A DNA stretch of 12,690 nt from JAXHUH01 sp034211175 (lineage in GTDB: Bacteria; Actinomycetota; Acidimicrobiia; Acidimicrobiales; CAIXPF01). Location of the stretch: contig JAXHUH010000064.1 in assembly GCA_034211175.1 (NCBI GenBank), forward strand, positions 1 to 12,690, written 5' to 3'. The translations under genes and the position numbers were made by a program. Below are positions 10,169 to 12,690 of this stretch, piece after piece (positions within the stretch are counted from its first letter, which is position 1; every line of letters starts with the position of its first letter). The notes under the pieces are model-generated. The model saw nothing but the letters and a program-made list of their open reading frames with translations. It was not told where the DNA came from and searched no databases.

Positions 10169-10185
10169 TCAAAAGCCTGCCGACA
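10156..10185. promoter_or_regulatory. Inverted repeat, candidate operator of the ROK regulator
   Basis: TGTCGGC (10156-10162) and GCCGACA (10179-10185) are perfect 7-bp inverted arms, 23 bp from centre to centre, about two helical turns. The element overlaps the -35 box and spacer of the oxidoreductase promoter, a position suited to repression. Just beside it is the 8-bp palindrome TCGATCGA (10187-10194). Binding by the neighbouring regulator is inferred from position only. Confidence 0.5.
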
Positions 10186-10214
10186 ATCGATCGAAACCGG
10201 ACGTCTTGTGTCCT

Positions 10215-10243
10215 TTGACAGTCAGAAGGGTCGCTGGTTCACT
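10215..10243 (+). promoter_or_regulatory. Promoter of the ROK regulator gene
   Basis: TTGACA (10215-10220) is followed after 17 nt by TTCACT (10238-10243), a weak -10. GTG at 10251 lies 7 nt further, again the leaderless spacing. Its -35 TTGACAG mirrors the CTGTCAA (10162-10168) of the opposite promoter. Confidence 0.5.
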
Positions 10244-10250
10244 GTCCGCC

Positions 10251-11471
10251 GTGACGAGTGGTCCCCTGCCGGCGCCCCGGCCCAACGGCACCGGCACCGC
10301 GGGGGCGATCCTCGATCTCGTGCGCAACGGCCACGCCGCCACCCGCAGCGACCTCGCCTCGATCACCGGGCTGGCCCGCTCGACGATCGCCCAGCGCGTC
10401 GACGCCCTCCTCGCCAGCCAGCTACTGGTCCCGGGCGGCGACCGGGCGTCCACCGGCGGGCGCCCGCCGACCGTGCTCACCTTCAACGGCGACGCCGGCA
10501 TCGTCCTGGCCGGCGACATCGGCGCCACCCACTCGCGGGTCGCAGTGTGCGACCTGACCGGCACGATGCTGGCCGAGCACTCCGAGAACATCGCCGTCGC
10601 CGACGGGCCCGACGTCGTGCTCAGCTGGGTCGAGGAGGCGTTCGCCGAGCTGCTGCGACAGTCGGGACGCAAGGCCGGTGCGCTGCGGGGCGTCGGTGTC
10701 GGGCTACCCGGGCCGGTCGAGTTCGCCACCGGGCGGCCCGTGACCCCGCCGATCATGCCCGGCTGGCACCTCCACCCGGTCGGCCAACGCCTGTCCGAGC
10801 GGTTCGGCGTCCCCGCGCTGGTCGACAACGACGTGAACATGATGGCGGTGGGCGAGCACTGGACCCACTGGCGGGACGAGCCGCTGGTGATGTTCGTCAA
10901 GATCGGCACGGGCATCGGCTGCGGCTACGTCGCCGGCGGCCACGTGCAGCGGGGCGCGGATGGCGCAGCCGGTGACATCGGCCACATCCACGTCCCCGAC
11001 CACGACGACCCGGCCAGCGCCGAGGTCGTCTGCCGGTGCGGCAACGTCGGCTGCCTCGAGGCGATCGCCGGCGGCGGTGCGCTGGCGACGCGGTTGCGGG
11101 CGCTGGGCCTGCCGACCGAGACGAGCCGCGATGTCGTCGACCAGGTCCTCGCCGGCCAGCCCGAGGCGGTGCGGGCAGTGCGGCGGGCGGGCCACACCAT
11201 CGGCGGCGTGCTGGCCACGTGTGTGAACGTGCTCAACCCCGCCGTGATCGTGATCGGCGGTGACGTCGCCCGGGCCGGCGAGGTGCTCCTGGCCGGGATC
11301 CGCGAGGTCGTCTACAAGCGGTCGCTCCCGTTGGCCACCGGCCGGCTGCGCATCGTCGGCAGCCAGCTCGACGACGAGGCGGGCGTCATCGGCGCCGCGG
11401 TCACCGTGCTGGAGACGGTTCTGGCCCCTGCGGCGATCGACGCCGCCCTGGAGCTGGCGAAGCCGGCCTGA
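10251..11471 (+). CDS. ROK family transcriptional regulator (XylR/NagC/Mlc type)
   Basis: The 406-aa protein joins a winged-helix DNA-binding domain (about 18-80; helices around TRSDLASITG and LARSTIAQRVDALL, wing with STGGRPP) to a ROK sugar-kinase-like domain. The latter keeps a phosphate-loop motif DIGATHSR (89-96, Ala for the usual second Gly), GVGVGLPGPV, VDNDVN with the catalytic-type Asp194, GTGIGCG (219-225), and the zinc motif with H245/H247 and CRCGNVGC (C261, C263, C268). It probably represses or activates the divergent sugar operon in response to its sugar. I start it at GTG 10251, which has promoter spacing for a leaderless message and no SD; a TTG at 10206 would lie upstream of the -35 box and is unlikely. 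It converges on the kinase gene with 12 nt between stops. Confidence 0.92.
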   Translation: MTSGPLPAPRPNGTGTAGAILDLVRNGHAATRSDLASITGLARSTIAQRVDALLASQLLVPGGDRASTGGRPPTVLTFNGDAGIVLAGDIGATHSRVAVCDLTGTMLAEHSENIAVADGPDVVLSWVEEAFAELLRQSGRKAGALRGVGVGLPGPVEFATGRPVTPPIMPGWHLHPVGQRLSERFGVPALVDNDVNMMAVGEHWTHWRDEPLVMFVKIGTGIGCGYVAGGHVQRGADGAAGDIGHIHVPDHDDPASAEVVCRCGNVGCLEAIAGGGALATRLRALGLPTETSRDVVDQVLAGQPEAVRAVRRAGHTIGGVLATCVNVLNPAVIVIGGDVARAGEVLLAGIREVVYKRSLPLATGRLRIVGSQLDDEAGVIGAAVTVLETVLAPAAIDAALELAKPA

Positions 11472-11484
11472 GGCCTTCGCCGGT
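11453..11484. terminator. Hairpin spanning the convergent stop codons
   Basis: GGCGAAG (11456-11462) pairs with CTTCGCC (11475-11481). Inside, GCC/GGC pairs around a TGA loop that is the regulator's stop codon. Being symmetric, it could end transcription from both sides. There is a 3-nt bulge and no T tract. Confidence 0.4.
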
Positions 11485-12206
11485 CAGGGCCCGGTGCGTC
11501 GCCAGCGTGCGTTCGGGTTCGCGAGGTCGGTGTTGTCGATGACGACGTCGGCCCTTGCGAGCGGGTCAGATTCGGCGAGGTAGAGCTCCTCGGAGCCGCG
11601 GTAGCGCTCGCGGTGGAGGTGCTCGGTGTCGGGTCCGTCGCGCTCGATGCCGCGGCGGAGCGACAGGCCGGGGTCGACCTCGAGCCAGATCCGCAGGTCC
11701 CAGGCGTCGTTCAGCTCGGGCCGGAAGGCGAACACGCCGTCGACGATCATGATGGCGTCGTCGGGCATCGTGGTGACGACGTCGGCGTGGTCGACCTGGG
11801 TGTTCGGGTCGATGCTGCAGAGCACGCAGCTACCGGTGCCGTCGGGGGCCGCGGGGTCGAGGAGGAGGCGGTTGACGCGGTCGAGGTCAAAGGCGTTGCG
11901 GTAGTAGCCCTCGGCGGACTCGCGGTCGTAGCGGTGGCGGTCGCGCCAGGGTCGTTTGAAGTCGTCGAGGGTGGCTCGCAGGACCGGTCGACCGAGGCGG
12001 TCGAGCGCCCCGGCGAGCTCGTGGTCGAAGCTGGTCTTACCGGCCGCCGTCCGGCCGTCGATGGCGACGCGGGTCCTCGCGTTGCTGAGCCTGTCGACCT
12101 GTGCGGCGAGGTCGTCGGGGAGGGCGGTCCGGCCTGGGGAGGCCGGCAATGGGACGGGTTGCTGCCAGGTCGACACCGAGAAGTGGGTGACCGCCCAGCT
12201 CGGCAT
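11484..12206 (-). CDS. Uridine kinase-like P-loop NTPase
   Basis: The 240-aa cytoplasmic protein resembles uridine kinase/phosphoribulokinase-type P-loop kinases, which phosphorylate nucleosides or small metabolites with ATP. It shows the P-loop DGRTAAGKTS (50-59) after the strand TRVAI, the acidic acceptor-side motif ATLDDFKRPWRDRHRYDR (78-95), EGYYRNAFD (99-107), the Walker-B-like strand IMIVDGVFAFRPEL (152-165), an Arg-rich lid (SLRRGIERD, 182-190) and VVIDNTD (221-227) near the end. I chose the ATG at 12206: it gives family length, and TACCGT lies 6 nt upstream, so it may be leaderless. The frame stays open to 12578 but runs back through an inverted repeat into Ser/Pro-rich non-protein-like sequence. 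It is probably unrelated to the sugar operon. The true substrate is unproven. Confidence 0.88.
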   Translation of the reverse strand: MPSWAVTHFSVSTWQQPVPLPASPGRTALPDDLAAQVDRLSNARTRVAIDGRTAAGKTSFDHELAGALDRLGRPVLRATLDDFKRPWRDRHRYDRESAEGYYRNAFDLDRVNRLLLDPAAPDGTGSCVLCSIDPNTQVDHADVVTTMPDDAIMIVDGVFAFRPELNDAWDLRIWLEVDPGLSLRRGIERDGPDTEHLHRERYRGSEELYLAESDPLARADVVIDNTDLANPNARWRRTGP

Positions 12207-12212
12207 GGGCGG

Positions 12213-12218
12213 ACGGTA
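12213..12218 (-). promoter_or_regulatory. Possible -10 element of the kinase gene
   Basis: TACCGT on the minus strand fits the TANNNT pattern and ends 6 nt before the ATG at 12206, with no SD. No good -35 hexamer is visible, so this is weak. Confidence 0.3.
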
Positions 12219-12246
12219 GCGGTGGAGACGTCGCTTCACCGGTGGT

Positions 12247-12336
12247 AGCAGGTGGCTGCGCTCCGGAGTCAAGGTCGTTCGACCCTCCGCTTCGCTCCGG
12301 GGCGCTCCACCTTGACTCCGGGCTTCGCCACCTGCT
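12247..12336. repeat. Imperfect long inverted repeat, REP- or MITE-like
   Basis: The outer arms AGCAGGTGGC (12247-12256) and GCCACCTGCT (12327-12336) are perfect complements. The inner arms CCGGAGTCAAGGT (12263-12275) and ACCTTGACTCCGG (12309-12321) are also perfect over 13 bp. Short unmatched stretches TGCGCT and GCTTC separate them, around a 33-nt centre that itself carries CCGCTTCGCTCCGG. The roughly 90-bp element lies in the 316-bp gene-free stretch upstream of the kinase start; the rest of that stretch is AT-richer and holds only the promoter below. Confidence 0.7.
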
Positions 12337-12486
12337 TTGGGGATTGCGACCCCTCCCTCCGGTCGGGGCGGCCTCAACTCAATGCACGCTCGTACAGTGC
12401 GTTCGGCGTGGTACTGCTGTGGGGTGTGGTGGTGAATTGAATGCCGTGCGTGGTGTTGACCGGTCAGGCATTTCTTTGCATTCGAC

Positions 12487-12515
12487 TGGAACGCATCGCG
12501 AGTGTGATCTATACT
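12487..12515 (+). promoter_or_regulatory. Promoter of the interrupted plus-strand gene
   Basis: TATACT (12510-12515) is a near-consensus -10 with ATG 7 nt downstream at 12523. TGGAAC (12487-12492), 17 nt upstream, is a weak -35. The layout again predicts a leaderless transcript. Confidence 0.5.
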
Positions 12516-12522
12516 TTCGCCC

Positions 12523-12570
12523 ATGAAGGTGGCGGAACTGAGCGGGGAGCTCGAAGAACTCGAGCTTGAT
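12523..12570 (+). pseudogene. 5' end of an unidentified gene cut off by an insertion sequence
   Basis: From the ATG at 12523 the frame reads MKVAELSGELEELELD. It then enters sequence that looks like the end of an IS element and stops at 12597. The start is well placed behind a TATACT hexamer, so this looks like the genuine N-terminus of a gene whose remainder lies beyond the IS, outside the window. The 16 residues are an acidic, leucine-rich helix-like segment, too short to name a family. It could instead be a chance start. Confidence 0.45.
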
Positions 12571-12690
12571 GGGCTCATCGGATTTCGGCGGGGGTGATCT
12601 GGTCGAGGAGGGTCCAGTTGGGTCGGCCTGCGTAGAGCAGGACTCGGATGCGGTAGTTGCGGAAGGACCGGAACCCGAACCCGATGCGTT
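12571..12690 (-). mobile_element. One end of an ISL3-family insertion sequence (partial)
   Basis: GGGCTCATCGGATTTCGGCG from 12571 resembles the GGCTCTT/GGCCCTT-type termini I recall for ISL3-family elements. It directly abuts and overlaps the transposase stop, as expected for the 3' end of a compact IS. The other end, and the 8-bp target duplication usual for this family, lie outside the window. Confidence 0.6.
12575..12690 (-). CDS. ISL3-family transposase, C-terminal fragment (runs off the window)
   Basis: The minus strand is open from the window edge to TGA at 12577-12575, encoding 37 residues that include GFGFRSFRNYRIRVLLYAG and end NWTLLDQITPAEIR. The pattern of G-[FY]-R-x-F-x-N-Y-R-x-R-x-L-L-Y-A-G at the very C-terminus is characteristic of ISL3 (DDE) transposases, which cut and join the element's ends. 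The catalytic residues lie upstream, outside the window, so activity cannot be judged. Confidence 0.8.
   Translation of the reverse strand, partial: RIGFGFRSFRNYRIRVLLYAGRPNWTLLDQITPAEIR

Noticed and set aside
10144..10250. A riboswitch or small RNA in the divergent region
   Set aside because: Both genes look leaderless, so almost no untranslated RNA would be made from this region; the repeats are better read as DNA-binding sites.
12207..12578. Extended kinase frame upstream of the ATG at 12206
   Set aside because: The extension runs through the inverted repeat and the opposite-strand promoter and begins with a serine run; the family length is met from 12206.

Overview
The window is very GC-rich, strongly biased to G/C third positions, with actinobacterial-style signals. 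Internal operon genes have Shine-Dalgarno sites. Several genes at the head of a transcription unit look leaderless, with a -10-like hexamer 6-7 nt before the start codon. I infer a high-GC actinobacterium, possibly from Acidimicrobiia or a neighbouring class. No rRNA or other taxonomic marker is present to confirm this.

From about 10131 down to 110, six genes lie head to tail on the minus strand. In transcription order they are a Gfo/Idh/MocA NAD(P)-dependent oxidoreductase, a TIM-barrel sugar phosphate isomerase/epimerase-like protein, an RbsA-type double ATPase, an RbsC-type permease, an RbsB-type lipoprotein binding protein, and a large secreted PQQ-type sugar dehydrogenase with PKD, CBM6-like, Ig-like and Cu/Zn-SOD-like modules. 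The first two genes overlap by 4 nt (GTGA), and ATPase and permease overlap by 4 nt (ATGA). A 240-nt gap precedes the binding-protein gene. A strong hairpin separates that gene from the dehydrogenase gene.

A ROK-family regulator is transcribed divergently from about 10251. The roughly 120-bp divergent region holds two back-to-back promoters with perfect TTGACA -35 hexamers and an inverted repeat, TGTCGGC-N16-GCCGACA, that overlaps the oxidoreductase promoter. The simplest reading is a sugar uptake and catabolism locus: the ABC system imports a sugar, cyclitol or glycoside, the oxidoreductase and TIM-barrel enzyme oxidise and rearrange it, and the ROK protein senses it. The substrate cannot be read from the sequence.

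The dehydrogenase gene appears frameshifted in this sequence. Its well-placed ATG (3764, with an SD) and a textbook signal peptide are in different frames, joined only if a seven-base G tract in the coding strand loses one G. This is an assembly error, a mutation or a phase-variable tract.

Convergent with the regulator is a uridine-kinase-like P-loop protein (12206-11484). Beyond it the composition drops in GC and becomes accessory in character: an imperfect inverted repeat at 12247-12336, then a promoter and the first 16 codons of an unidentified plus-strand gene. That gene is apparently cut off by an ISL3-family insertion sequence, whose transposase C-terminus runs off the right edge of the window.
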